Source: JAUVXE01 sp964349355 | GTDB taxonomy: Bacteria > Actinomycetota > Coriobacteriia > Anaerosomatales > SLCP01 | Direction: 5' to 3' | Assembly (NCBI GenBank): GCA_964349355.1 | Contig: CAYGFZ010000020.1 | Coordinates: forward strand, 1 to 32,361 | DNA length: 32,361 nt | Part shown: positions 24,098 to 31,792 of the stretch, piece by piece | Layout: each line of letters starts with the position of its first letter | Numbering within the stretch: the stretch's first letter is position 1 | Notes under the pieces: generated by a model | Databases searched by the model: none | The model's input: only the letters and a program-made list of their open reading frames with translations | What the model was told of the DNA's origin: nothing | Made by a program: the position numbers and the translations under genes

Positions 24098-24358
24098 CTA
24101 CGTGCTCTTCGGACGAATGAGCGCGACCCATGCCCCATCCAGGCGCCTATCGTAGTGGTACTCGAACTTACCGCGAGTATCCTTGCGCAGATCGAGCTGA
24201 TATCCGAGCCCGGCAGGTTCGTGGTCGCAGACCACGACCAGACTGTCCGTCGAGTCGAGTTCGATGAGTTTTTCGACCACGGAGAAGACGATCGGCCCTC
24301 GCAGCGCCGACGTACACCCGCGAACATCCAGCACGAGACTGTGTTGCGAGCCCGCCAC
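24098..24358 (-). CDS. DUF2249-like small protein
   Basis: An 86-residue protein with the TusA/DUF2249 pattern: LVLDVRGCTSAL near the N terminus (Cys15), the helix FSVVEKLIEL, the strand LVVVCDHEPAG (Cys44, His46) and the ending GKFEYHYD...GAWVALIRP. In other genomes such domains often sit beside redox, denitrification or regulator genes; their chemistry is unclear. The GTG at 24358 is preferred because GGGAGG lies 5 nt upstream. It is on the opposite strand to the HAD gene, with a 16-nt convergent gap. Confidence 0.75.
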   Translation of the reverse strand: MAGSQHSLVLDVRGCTSALRGPIVFSVVEKLIELDSTDSLVVVCDHEPAGLGYQLDLRKDTRGKFEYHYDRRLDGAWVALIRPKST

Positions 24359-24418
24359 ACGCACCTCCCGGTGTTCGATGCGTATCGCATCGTGAACGTC
24401 TAGTGGTTCAGTTCGCTG

Positions 24419-24622
24419 TCACGAACCGCCGTCCTCCTCGTTCTCGTAGAGTTCGGCGAGTTCGGCTCCCGCACGGTCCGCCGTCTCGCGCGGCGAAAGC
24501 GAACCACGGTCAGCCTTGCACCGGTCGCGGAACGCATCTCCGTACTCTGCAGGAAACACACTCCCGTGAGCGTTTCCTGGCGCGCCGGGGTTTTCGTCAT
24601 CGTATTGCACGTTGTCAGTCAC
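24419..24622 (-). CDS. Small acidic hypothetical protein
   Basis: A 67-residue, acidic, hydrophilic protein with no recognised family, signal or membrane segment. The N terminus is rich in Asp/Asn/Gly/Pro and the C terminus is a predicted amphipathic helix ending ELYENEEDGG. The GTG at 24622 has GAAGGGG 7 nt upstream; an upstream in-frame GTG at 24685 would give 88 residues but lacks a ribosome binding site. It lies 60 nt before the DUF2249-like start, on the same strand. It may be a real gene or a chance frame. Confidence 0.45.
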   Translation of the reverse strand: MTDNVQYDDENPGAPGNAHGSVFPAEYGDAFRDRCKADRGSLSPRETADRAGAELAELYENEEDGGS

Positions 24623-24685
24623 GACGGCGCCCCTTCGAAGTTCATTCCCCGGCTTCTCATATTCATCTTCCCATTCCGGGTACAC

Positions 24686-25184
24686 ACATCGCGTTATCGC
24701 TGACGAACGGCTAGAATGGCATCTAAGGAAGTCTCATAGCTTCCAAGCGCGACCGCGATGGCGCCCAAACAGGTGCCGCACTCGCAAAGACGACGATGTG
24801 ATCGGGGGGTTACTACTCGTGGGCTTGAACGTGAATGTCTTCACTTGAGCCCGCAGGGATTCGGGGTCCGTGCGGTCCTGCAGCCATCTCCCGACACAAC
24901 TCCTTTCGCACCTCGGATGCCCGACTCATCCCTCCTCGGCCACATCACTGTCGACCTCCGTTGCCCGCCGCGTGCGGGCCTCCCTTCCGGCCTCGGGCGG
25001 CGCCGATCCCTCCTCGATCGAGTCAGCCGTTTCCCCGTTGAAGGCAACCGGACGATCCAACCGAGACGGAAGGAGGGTGCTCCCCACACTTGAGTCGACC
25101 TGGAACTGATATCCCTAGGCGGACTCAGATCCCGGTCATAGCGGTAGCGAAGGTTTCTGTTATTCGTACAAGGAGGTGTATGGC
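24686..25184. other. Gene-free region upstream of the selenohydrogenase operon
   Basis: About 500 nt with no supported gene on either strand. It holds an imperfect hairpin at 24821-24852 (GGGCT/AGCCC outer and GTGAA/TTCAC inner pairs) and a 6-bp hairpin GCCCGC/GCGGGC at 24963-24979. The right end carries the AAGGAGGT ribosome binding site of hysB. The promoter of the hydrogenase operon must lie here, but no convincing -35/-10 pair or TGTGA-type site was recognised. Confidence 0.6.
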
Positions 25185-26354
25185 ATGGCGCATGAGGACC
25201 ACGATGCGATTTACGACCTTCTCGCTGCGAGAGGCGTCTCGCGTCGCGATTTCCTCAAGTACTGCGGCTCCATCGCGGCGCTACTCGGGCTCTCGCAGGC
25301 TCATGTTCCCGAGATCGCGCGCGCGGTCAGTCAGGGCGCTAAGCTTCAGCCAGCTGTTTGGCTGAACGGTGGAGCCTGCACGGGCTGTACCGAGTCGATG
25401 GCTCAGGCTGACACGCCCGATGTCGCGACGGTAGTGCTCGAACTGCTCTCGATCGACTTCATGGAGACGCTCTCCATGGCCCAGGGCGAAGATGCCCTCG
25501 CGGCCGCCGAGGCGGTCTTCGAGAAGAAGGGTGAGTACATCCTCATCTACGAAGGCTCGGTCATGAAGGGCTTCGGCGGCAACGCGCTGCGTATCGGCGG
25601 CAAGACCGGGCTCGAAGAGCTCGATCACGCCGCACCCGGTGCAGCTGCGATCGTCGCGGTCGGCTCGTGTGCTGTCGACGGAGGGTTCGTCATGGCGAAC
25701 CCGAACCCGGCGGATGCGACCGGCGTCCAGATGTACCTGGAGGAGAAGGGGATCGGCACTCCTGTCATCAACATTCCCACCTGCCCGGTGAACCCCGAGT
25801 GGGTCGTTGCGGTCCTCGTCGACGTACTGCTCCTCGGTTCGCTCGAGAGCGACGCGATCCTCGACAAGCTCGACCGATTCAACCAACCGAAGTACATCTT
25901 CGGCCAGACGATCCACGATAACTGTCCGCGCCGTGGACACTTCGAGAACGGCAGCTTCGTGTCGGAGTTCGGCAGCGAAGAAGAGGCTCTCGGATACTGC
26001 CTGTACAAGGTAGGATGCAAGGGTCCGCAGACCTACACCAACTGCCCGATCGTCCGCTGGAACCGCCGCGCGAGCTGGTGTGTCGAGTCAGGCGCACCCT
26101 GCATCGGCTGCGGCAGCATGAACTGGGTCGACGTGGGTGCTCCGTTCCTCAACCGGCACCGTGATCTGCCCCTTCCCAACGTGGGCAACACGCAGCCCGG
26201 CACCATCGCCGGGATCGTCGGTGGCGTCGCCGCTGCTGCGCTCGTCGCGCACGGTCTCGGCATGAAGGCCACCGGCCGCATGGACGGCGGTGCTCCTTAC
26301 GAGGAGATGAAAGCGCACGACCGCAAGCGGATGAAGAAGGGAGGCGGTAAATAG
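25185..26354 (+). CDS. hysB: [NiFeSe] uptake hydrogenase small subunit, Tat-exported, membrane-anchored
   Basis: Group 1-type small subunit (389 residues) that carries electrons from the active site to the membrane cytochrome. A Tat signal is present (SRRDFLK at 19-25, then a hydrophobic run). Proximal-cluster ligands are C65, C68, C162 and C200; distal ones are H244, C247, C272 and C278; medial ones are C287, C306 and C309. A further Cys299 stands where standard [NiFe] enzymes have Pro (the NWPV position), which would make the medial cluster [4Fe-4S], as in [NiFeSe] enzymes. A C-terminal membrane helix spans about 339-359, followed by a basic tail. The ATG at 25185 is 7 nt after AAGGAGGT; a GTG at 25176 lies inside that site. 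Its TAG overlaps the large-subunit GTG by one base. Confidence 0.95.
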   Translation: MAHEDHDAIYDLLAARGVSRRDFLKYCGSIAALLGLSQAHVPEIARAVSQGAKLQPAVWLNGGACTGCTESMAQADTPDVATVVLELLSIDFMETLSMAQGEDALAAAEAVFEKKGEYILIYEGSVMKGFGGNALRIGGKTGLEELDHAAPGAAAIVAVGSCAVDGGFVMANPNPADATGVQMYLEEKGIGTPVINIPTCPVNPEWVVAVLVDVLLLGSLESDAILDKLDRFNQPKYIFGQTIHDNCPRRGHFENGSFVSEFGSEEEALGYCLYKVGCKGPQTYTNCPIVRWNRRASWCVESGAPCIGCGSMNWVDVGAPFLNRHRDLPLPNVGNTQPGTIAGIVGGVAAAALVAHGLGMKATGRMDGGAPYEEMKAHDRKRMKKGGGK

Positions 26355-28000
26355 TGGCTCGCCAAGTAGTCGACCCGTTGACTCGTATCGAAGGGCATCT
26401 TCGTGTCGAGGTCGAGGTCAACGATGGTGTCGTCACCGACGCCTGGGTGTCCAGCGGGCTGTATCGAGGCATGGAGAAGATCCTGCTCGACCGCCGTCCC
26501 GCAGACGCCTTCTATGTCGTGCAGCGCATCTGTGGCGTCTGCCCGATCTCGCATGGTCACAGTTCGACCCAGGCCACAGAGGACGCGCTGGGCATCACGA
26601 TCCCGAACAACGCCCGCATCATCCGCAACCTCATCGAGGCCGCACAGTACATCCACAGCCACATCCTATGGTTCTACACTCTAGCCGCTCTCGACTACGT
26701 CGATCCGGTGAAGGCCCTCTCGGCCAACATCGCCGACACCTACGCTCTCGCGCAGGCTGCCGGCACGGGCGTCTCGGACTTCGGTGCGGTCGCCAAGCGT
26801 CTGCAGGCGTTCGTGGACAACGGCCAGCTCTCCATCTTCACCAACGGATGGTTCGGTCACCCCGCGTACGCTGAGGACATGCCTGCGGAGCTGCACCTCA
26901 TCGGTGTCGCCCACTACCTCGAGGCTCTCGAGATGCAGGCTGTCGCCGCCGAGATCATCGCCATCATGGGCGGGAAGTTCCCGCACTTCATGACCTCGCT
27001 CCCCGGTGGCACGACTTTCGTTCCCACCGAGCAGAAGCTCGACGACATCCTGTTCCGCTTCATGAAGCTCAACGACTGGGTCACGAACACCATGATCCCC
27101 GACACGCTCGCGATCGCCCCGTTCTACGCGGGTGCATTCGAGTACGGTGGGGGTCACGGGAACTTCCTGTCGTGGGGAGTGTTCAACGACGAGTCCTTCG
27201 AGGGTAACAACCGTTACCTGCCCGCCGGCGTCATCAAGGTCGCAGACGGCCTTACCGTCGCCGACGCCGATGCTTCGGTTCTCACCGAGGACGTCCAGCG
27301 CTCGTGGTACGATTCGCCATCCGGCCTGCACCCCTCACAGGGTGAAGCGGACGCGATGTTTGACGAGTACAACACCGAGGCGAAGTACTCCTGGGCAAAG
27401 GCCCCTCGCTACGACGGCGCCCCGATGGAGGCAGGTCCTCTCTCGCGCATGCTCGTCGGCTATCTGCGTGGCGTGCAGCCCGTACAGGACGTCGTCAACG
27501 GTGCGCTTGCGGCACTCGGTGCAGCCGGCCGTCCGGAGATCCTCGTCTCGCTGCTAGGCCGCGTCGCGGCCCGCAACCTCGAGACCAAGGTCGTCTCCGA
27601 CTGGTCGCTTGAGTGGGTCAACGAGCTTATCGGCGCCGTCACCGGCGGAGACTCGAGCTACTTCCAGCCCCACAGCGTCGACGAGGGTCAGGGTGCAGGC
27701 CTTTGGGAAGCCCCCCGAGGCGCCCTCAGCCACTTCATCGACATCCAGGGCGGCAAGATCGCTCGCTATCAGATCATAACGCCGTCAACGTGGGACGCCT
27801 CGTCCCGCGACGACGAGGGCGTCCGTGGCCCGATGGAAGAAGCCCTTGTGGGCACTCCGATCATCGACGCCGAGCGTCCGCTCGAAGCGTGCCGCGTGGC
27901 ACGCAGTTTCGATCCTTGAATCGGGTGTGCGGTTCACGTGTTTGAACCCAAAACCGGTAAGGAAACTACGATTCACACGAAGCCCCTGGGGGTGAGGTAG
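26354..28000 (+). CDS. hysA: [NiFeSe] uptake hydrogenase large subunit, selenocysteine encoded by UGA
   Basis: Catalytic subunit of a periplasmic-facing membrane-bound hydrogenase, 548 residues when UGA 27917-27919 is read as selenocysteine. The N-terminal L1 motif is RICGVC (C60, C63) followed by P-I-S-H. The C terminus reads R-S-F-D-P-U522-I-G-C525-A-V-H528, the DPCxxC motif with Sec for the first Cys, then a 20-residue propeptide for cleavage after H528, and TAG at 27998-28000 directly before the cytochrome b ATG. A gene caller treating UGA as stop would end it at 27919, removing two of the four Ni ligands. The GTG start overlaps hysB by 1 nt. A SECIS-like stem-loop follows the UGA. Sec machinery is not in the window. 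Confidence 0.93.
27917..27919 (+). other. In-frame UGA selenocysteine codon (Sec522 of hysA)
   Basis: TGA occurs at the first Cys position of the L2 motif. The downstream frame keeps the remaining motif (I-G-C-A-V-H) and a propeptide-like tail, so a premature stop by mutation is unlikely. Confidence 0.9.
27920..27958 (+). promoter_or_regulatory. Bacterial SECIS-like element
   Basis: Directly after the UGA, ATCGG (27920-27924) can pair with CCGGT (27954-27958). An internal loop leads to a perfect 6-bp apical stem GGTTCA/TGAACC (27931-27936 and 27943-27948) with loop CGTGTT. The loop starts 17 nt after the UGA and has G at its second position, matching known bacterial SECIS rules. It lies wholly within the coding sequence, as expected for SelB-directed decoding. 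Confidence 0.75.
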
Positions 28001-28678
28001 ATGGCGCATCCAGCACACTACCGTGAAGCACACCCGTTCATCTTCGTGATGACGCACTGGATCAACCTGGTCGCGATGGTGGCCCTGGCATTCTCGGGCT
28101 TCTACATCCACTACCCGTTCTTCGCAGGGTTCATGGGTGTCGCCCGCGGTATGCACTTCTTCTTCATGTACGTGCTCCTCATCAACCTTGCCGTGCGCAT
28201 CATCGCCGCCTTCTTCGTGAAGTCAGCGACCCGCCTCGGCTCGCGCGAAGTCGACACCGACATCAAGAACTGGCTGCCGCAGAAGCTCAACCGCCACCAG
28301 TTCGGTGCGTGGCTCAAGTACTACCTGTTCATGAAGAAGGATCACCCCATCGGAGCGAAGTACGGCGTCTTGCAAAAGATCGCCTACATCGCCACCGTTC
28401 CGCTGACGCTGGCAGCCGCCTACACCGGGTTCGCCATCTACGCACCGGTGATGGATTTGGCCTTCTTCACTGTAGGCACCGACGCCGTCGGTGGGCAGAT
28501 GAACATGCGGATTATCCACTACTACCTTATGTGGGCGTTCATCCTGTTCACGGCCATCCACGCCTACCTCGCCAACGTAGAGGGCTTCGCTCCCTCCAAG
28601 CTGATCTTCGCCTGGAAGGAAGAGGAAGGCCTTCAGTTCGATGCGGAGGGTAAGGTCGTCGGGGGCACGGATCACTAA
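28001..28678 (+). CDS. Hydrogenase b-type cytochrome membrane subunit
   Basis: Integral membrane dihaem cytochrome b (HyaC/HydC-like, 225 residues) that takes electrons from the small subunit and reduces the quinone pool. Four hydrophobic segments are visible, at about 13-40, 52-74, 128-149 and 170-192. They carry candidate haem His residues in MTHWINLV, YIHYPF, GMHFFF, RIIHYY and AIHAYL. The ATG abuts the hysA TAG with GGGGGTGAGG just upstream, so it belongs to the same operon. The presence of this subunit and of the Tat signal argues that the [NiFeSe] enzyme is a respiratory uptake hydrogenase. A strong hairpin follows. Confidence 0.93.
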   Translation: MAHPAHYREAHPFIFVMTHWINLVAMVALAFSGFYIHYPFFAGFMGVARGMHFFFMYVLLINLAVRIIAAFFVKSATRLGSREVDTDIKNWLPQKLNRHQFGAWLKYYLFMKKDHPIGAKYGVLQKIAYIATVPLTLAAAYTGFAIYAPVMDLAFFTVGTDAVGGQMNMRIIHYYLMWAFILFTAIHAYLANVEGFAPSKLIFAWKEEEGLQFDAEGKVVGGTDH

Positions 28679-28703
28679 GACCCATGCAACGAAGCTCGAT
28701 CAG

Positions 28704-28734
28704 CGAAGCCCCGGACATGACGTCCGGGGCTTCG
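28704..28734 (+). terminator. Strong hairpin after the hydrogenase operon
   Basis: CGAAGCCCCGGAC and its perfect complement (13 bp) flank a 5-nt loop 25 nt after the cytochrome b stop. There is no long U tract, but the position and stability fit a terminator for the hysBA-cytochrome b transcript. Confidence 0.7.
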
Positions 28735-28812
28735 TCGCTCCCCTGCGACGATGACCCTATCCTCGAAAAAGGAGCCGACACGACGCTGTCGAATGGGATA
28801 GAGTAGCGCACG

Positions 28813-28826
28813 TGTGATCTTTCACA
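28813..28826. promoter_or_regulatory. Candidate Crp/Fnr-family site
   Basis: TGTGA and TCACA form a perfect inverted repeat around 4 nt (TCTT), 122 nt upstream of the radical SAM gene. The 4-nt spacing resembles FNR-type sites, while the arms resemble CRP half-sites. The window's own Crp/Fnr regulator is one candidate binder. Confidence 0.4.
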
Positions 28827-28948
28827 TATGCACACACAGACTCGCTCGCGAAGGGATCGCCTTCGAGTATCCGCAGGGGTTGCGAGCGGGTCATCACCAA
28901 GCGAACTTATCGGCATAAGCATGATTCGATAGCGAGGGAGGTAACTGT

Positions 28949-30277
28949 ATGCTGTCCGAACGCATGATCACTGCCGCCCTGCGCCTTCTGAACACCCGAT
29001 ACCTACACCAACGCGACTCCGACCGGCAGGCGCTCCCCGGACCGGCTCCTGGGCGCTCCTACGTCCTCTACGCACACGTCCCCTTCTGCGAACGGCTATG
29101 TCTGTACTGCTCGTTCAACCGCTTCCTCTTTCGAGAGGATCGCGCCCGCGCCTACTTCCGTGATCTTCGCACCGAGATGCGGATGGTGGCTGACCTCGGA
29201 TACGACTTCCCCTCTCTCTACATAGGCGGTGGCACGCCGACCATCCTGCTTGATGAGCTGTGTGAGACGATCGATCTGGCGCGAGAACTCTTCTCGATCG
29301 AAGAAGTCTCCAGTGAGACGAGCCCCAATCACCTCAACCCCGAGCTCGTCTCCGCTCTCCAGGGTCGGGTACAGCGCCTTTCCGTCGGCATACAGAGTTT
29401 TGGCGACACCCTGCTACGCCAGATGGACCGATACGAGAAATATGGCAGCGGCATGGAAGTCTTCGACCGCATCCGTTCGGTGGCCGGAAAGTTCCCCTCT
29501 CTCAACGTCGACATGATCTTCAACTTCCCCTCCCAGACCGAAGAGATGCTCAGCCGCGACATCACCCTGCTCAAGGCGAGCGGCGCGAACCAGACGACCT
29601 TCTATCCGCTCATGGCCTCGCCAAAGACCCGCGCCGAGCTTGCGAGCGCTGTCGGCCACATCGACTACGCACGGGAGGTACGCTACTACCGCACTATCGC
29701 TGAGTCACTCTCCGACGAGTTCACGGCTACGTCCGCCTGGACGTACTCCCGCGATGTCGACTCCATGATCGACGAGTACATCGTCGACTACGGAGAGTAC
29801 GTCGGCATCGGTTCGGGCGCTCTTTCCTTCCTCGGCGGCAAGATCTATGGAAACTCGTTCTCGCTCAAGGAGTACAGCGACAGGGTCCGATCAGGACGCA
29901 TGTCCGTCGCCAAGGAGGGGCTCCCCTACTCGAAGAAGGCCATGCACCGATACCGCTTCGTCACGGATCTCTTCGGCCTGCGGCTCGACAAAGAACGGTT
30001 CCTGCGCGACTTCGGTGTTTCGGCGGACCGTGCGCTCGCTCCCGAACTCAATTTCATGCGGCTCGCGGGCGGAATCGCCAAGGAGACCAACAGCTACGCG
30101 ACGCTCACCGAGAAGGGCCGCTACCTTCTCATGGTGATGATGCGCGAAACCCTCGCAACCTCGAACGACCTGCGCGACCATGCCCGAGCCGCCCTCCCTC
30201 TTGAAGAGCGCATGTTGCTGCTCGAAGGCGAGTTGTGCGATCCGGCAGCGCGGGAGGAGCAGCGCGCGGCGGGCTAG
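28949..30277 (+). CDS. HemW/HemN-like radical SAM protein
   Basis: A 442-residue radical SAM enzyme of the coproporphyrinogen-dehydrogenase/HemW family. HVPFCERLCLYCSF gives the C47-x3-C51-x2-C54 cluster motif; IGGGTPT and SVGIQSF are the SAM-binding signatures. HemN's fourth Cys (CxC) is absent (C-S-F), pointing to a HemW-like haem chaperone or another anaerobic haem or tetrapyrrole enzyme rather than true HemN. GGAGGT is 6 nt before the ATG. It lies between the hydrogenase operon and its maturation protease, and close to hemY, so a role in supplying haem to the b-type cytochrome is a reasonable inference. Confidence 0.87.
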   Translation: MLSERMITAALRLLNTRYLHQRDSDRQALPGPAPGRSYVLYAHVPFCERLCLYCSFNRFLFREDRARAYFRDLRTEMRMVADLGYDFPSLYIGGGTPTILLDELCETIDLARELFSIEEVSSETSPNHLNPELVSALQGRVQRLSVGIQSFGDTLLRQMDRYEKYGSGMEVFDRIRSVAGKFPSLNVDMIFNFPSQTEEMLSRDITLLKASGANQTTFYPLMASPKTRAELASAVGHIDYAREVRYYRTIAESLSDEFTATSAWTYSRDVDSMIDEYIVDYGEYVGIGSGALSFLGGKIYGNSFSLKEYSDRVRSGRMSVAKEGLPYSKKAMHRYRFVTDLFGLRLDKERFLRDFGVSADRALAPELNFMRLAGGIAKETNSYATLTEKGRYLLMVMMRETLATSNDLRDHARAALPLEERMLLLEGELCDPAAREEQRAAG

Positions 30278-30350
30278 AACCCGGCCTCTCGCTGCGATAC
30301 AGTCGTTCCTGATATCCATTCTCGCACTTCAGAAAGGGCGGACCGCCACT

Positions 30351-30905
30351 ATGGCCGAACGCATCCTGATCATGGGAATCGGTAACCCTCTGATGACCGA
30401 CGAGGGCGTCGGGGTCCGGGTCGCAGAACTCTTAATGTCAGGTTTCGAGCTGCCGAATCATGTCGAGGTCATCGACGCCGGCACGATGGGACTGGGCATC
30501 ATAAACCTCTTTCGCGATCGGGACCTCATCATCGTGGTCGACGCGATCGATGGGACGGGCCATCCGCCCGGAACCGTGGTGATGCTTACGCCGGAAGATC
30601 TCGCACCGAACCAGGTGATGCACTCCCTGCACGACACGCGATTCGTCGATGTCCTGGAGGCGGCCCAGCTCACCGGTCTCGAGCCTGAAGCCATCTGCAT
30701 CGGGATCCAGGTCGGAAGCATGAAACAGTGGGTTACCGAGCTCACCCCTGAGGTGGAAGCGGCCCTTCCCGCAGCCATCTCGGCCGTACTCGAGGTTCTC
30801 GAGGAGCGCGGGACGACGCTCGCGCCGTCCACCTCTCACGCCACCGGCTCGGTCGCCGAGATCATCGAGAGCATCCGCACCAAGGCCGACATGCCGGACG
30901 CCTGA
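30351..30905 (+). CDS. Hydrogenase maturation endopeptidase (HyaD/HybD/HycI family)
   Basis: Ni-dependent protease that removes the C-terminal propeptide of a hydrogenase large subunit after Ni insertion, closing the active site. The 184-residue protein has IMGIGNPLMTDEGVGV with Glu18, VVDAIDG with Asp64 and SLHDTRF with His94, matching the HybD metal ligands. Its expected substrate is hysA, which has a 20-residue tail after H528; the group 3b large subunit in this window has no tail to cut. The ATG at 30351 has AAAGGG about 12 nt upstream; a longer in-frame extension into the radical SAM gene is unlikely. Last gene of the right-hand hydrogenase region. Confidence 0.93.
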   Translation: MAERILIMGIGNPLMTDEGVGVRVAELLMSGFELPNHVEVIDAGTMGLGIINLFRDRDLIIVVDAIDGTGHPPGTVVMLTPEDLAPNQVMHSLHDTRFVDVLEAAQLTGLEPEAICIGIQVGSMKQWVTELTPEVEAALPAAISAVLEVLEERGTTLAPSTSHATGSVAEIIESIRTKADMPDA

Positions 30906-30970
30906 GTAGGAGCGGCCCTGACATCCGGCAGACACCCCGCCCCGCACCCTTCTTGGCCGAGGAGTCCGAT

Positions 30971-31792
30971 ATGCTCCATGAACTGAGCGCAGTCCGTGAC
31001 GCCGCCGAGGCAGGCGCCCGGGCGATCCGTGACAGGGCAGGCGACATCGGCGAGATCCGTTCGAAATCCTCGGCGACCGACATGGTCACCGAGACCGACG
31101 TCGCTGCGGGCATCGCGGTGGCCCGCTCGCTCCTCGACCACGACCCCTCCGCACGCTTCGTGATCGAGGAGGAGGAGGTCTACGACCTCGCAGGCGCGAC
31201 CCGAGGCACCCTGGGCGATGACGAGGTGTGGGTCGTCGACCCCCTCGACGGCACCACGTCGTTCGTTCACGGCTTCCCGGCGTACTCCGTGTCGGTAGCG
31301 CTCCTCCGACAGGGTCGCGCTGTCGCCGGGGCGGTCGCCAACGTCCCTCTCGGTGAGACGATTTCGGCGGCGGACGGCCTCGGTGCGAGCGTCGACGGGC
31401 GACCGGCCAGATGCACGACAACCACCCGGCTCGACGAGGCCCTCCTGGTCACCGGCTTCCCCTACGACCGTGGCAAGCCCCTGGAACGCCAGCTCGCGGT
31501 CCTTGGTGCATTCCTGCGCGCACCAGTCCACGGGATACGCAGAGACGGCTCGGCCGCGATCGACTGCACCCACGTCGCCCTCGGCCGCGCCGATGGGTTC
31601 TGGGAGTACGGCCTCAAAGCCTGGGACATGGCTGCAGGAGTGGTCATCTGTCGGGAAGCGGGTGCCCGGGTCAGCGCGGTCGACGGCTCGGAGTGGACCC
31701 CGGACTCGACCGGCGTACTGACCGCGACACCGGCCCTCCACCCGCTCATGCTCGAGGTCATCCGCTCCGCCGAAGCGACAGTAGATCAGTAG
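30971..31792 (+). CDS. Inositol monophosphatase-family phosphatase
   Basis: Mg-dependent phosphatase of the IMPase/FBPase/CysQ superfamily, 273 residues. The metal site is seen in EEEEVYDL, WVVDPLDGTTSFVHGFP and LKAWDMAAGVVI. Substrate could be inositol phosphate, fructose bisphosphate or 3'-phosphoadenosine phosphate; sequence alone does not decide. The ATG at 30971 has GAGGAG 6 nt upstream. It converges on hemY with a 7-nt overlap of coding ends. Confidence 0.92.
   Translation: MLHELSAVRDAAEAGARAIRDRAGDIGEIRSKSSATDMVTETDVAAGIAVARSLLDHDPSARFVIEEEEVYDLAGATRGTLGDDEVWVVDPLDGTTSFVHGFPAYSVSVALLRQGRAVAGAVANVPLGETISAADGLGASVDGRPARCTTTTRLDEALLVTGFPYDRGKPLERQLAVLGAFLRAPVHGIRRDGSAAIDCTHVALGRADGFWEYGLKAWDMAAGVVICREAGARVSAVDGSEWTPDSTGVLTATPALHPLMLEVIRSAEATVDQ

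Noticed and set aside
24612..25109. Short plus- and minus-strand open frames upstream of hysB
   Set aside because: Arg/Pro/Ser-rich composition, no ribosome binding sites and no recognisable family.
27917..27919. Ordinary stop codon ending the large subunit
   Set aside because: Ending here loses two Ni ligands, while the downstream frame supplies the expected motif, a propeptide and a stop touching the next gene.
30180..30350. Upstream extension of the maturation protease
   Set aside because: It overlaps the end of the radical SAM gene and lacks family similarity; the protein family starts at MAERILIMGIGNP.
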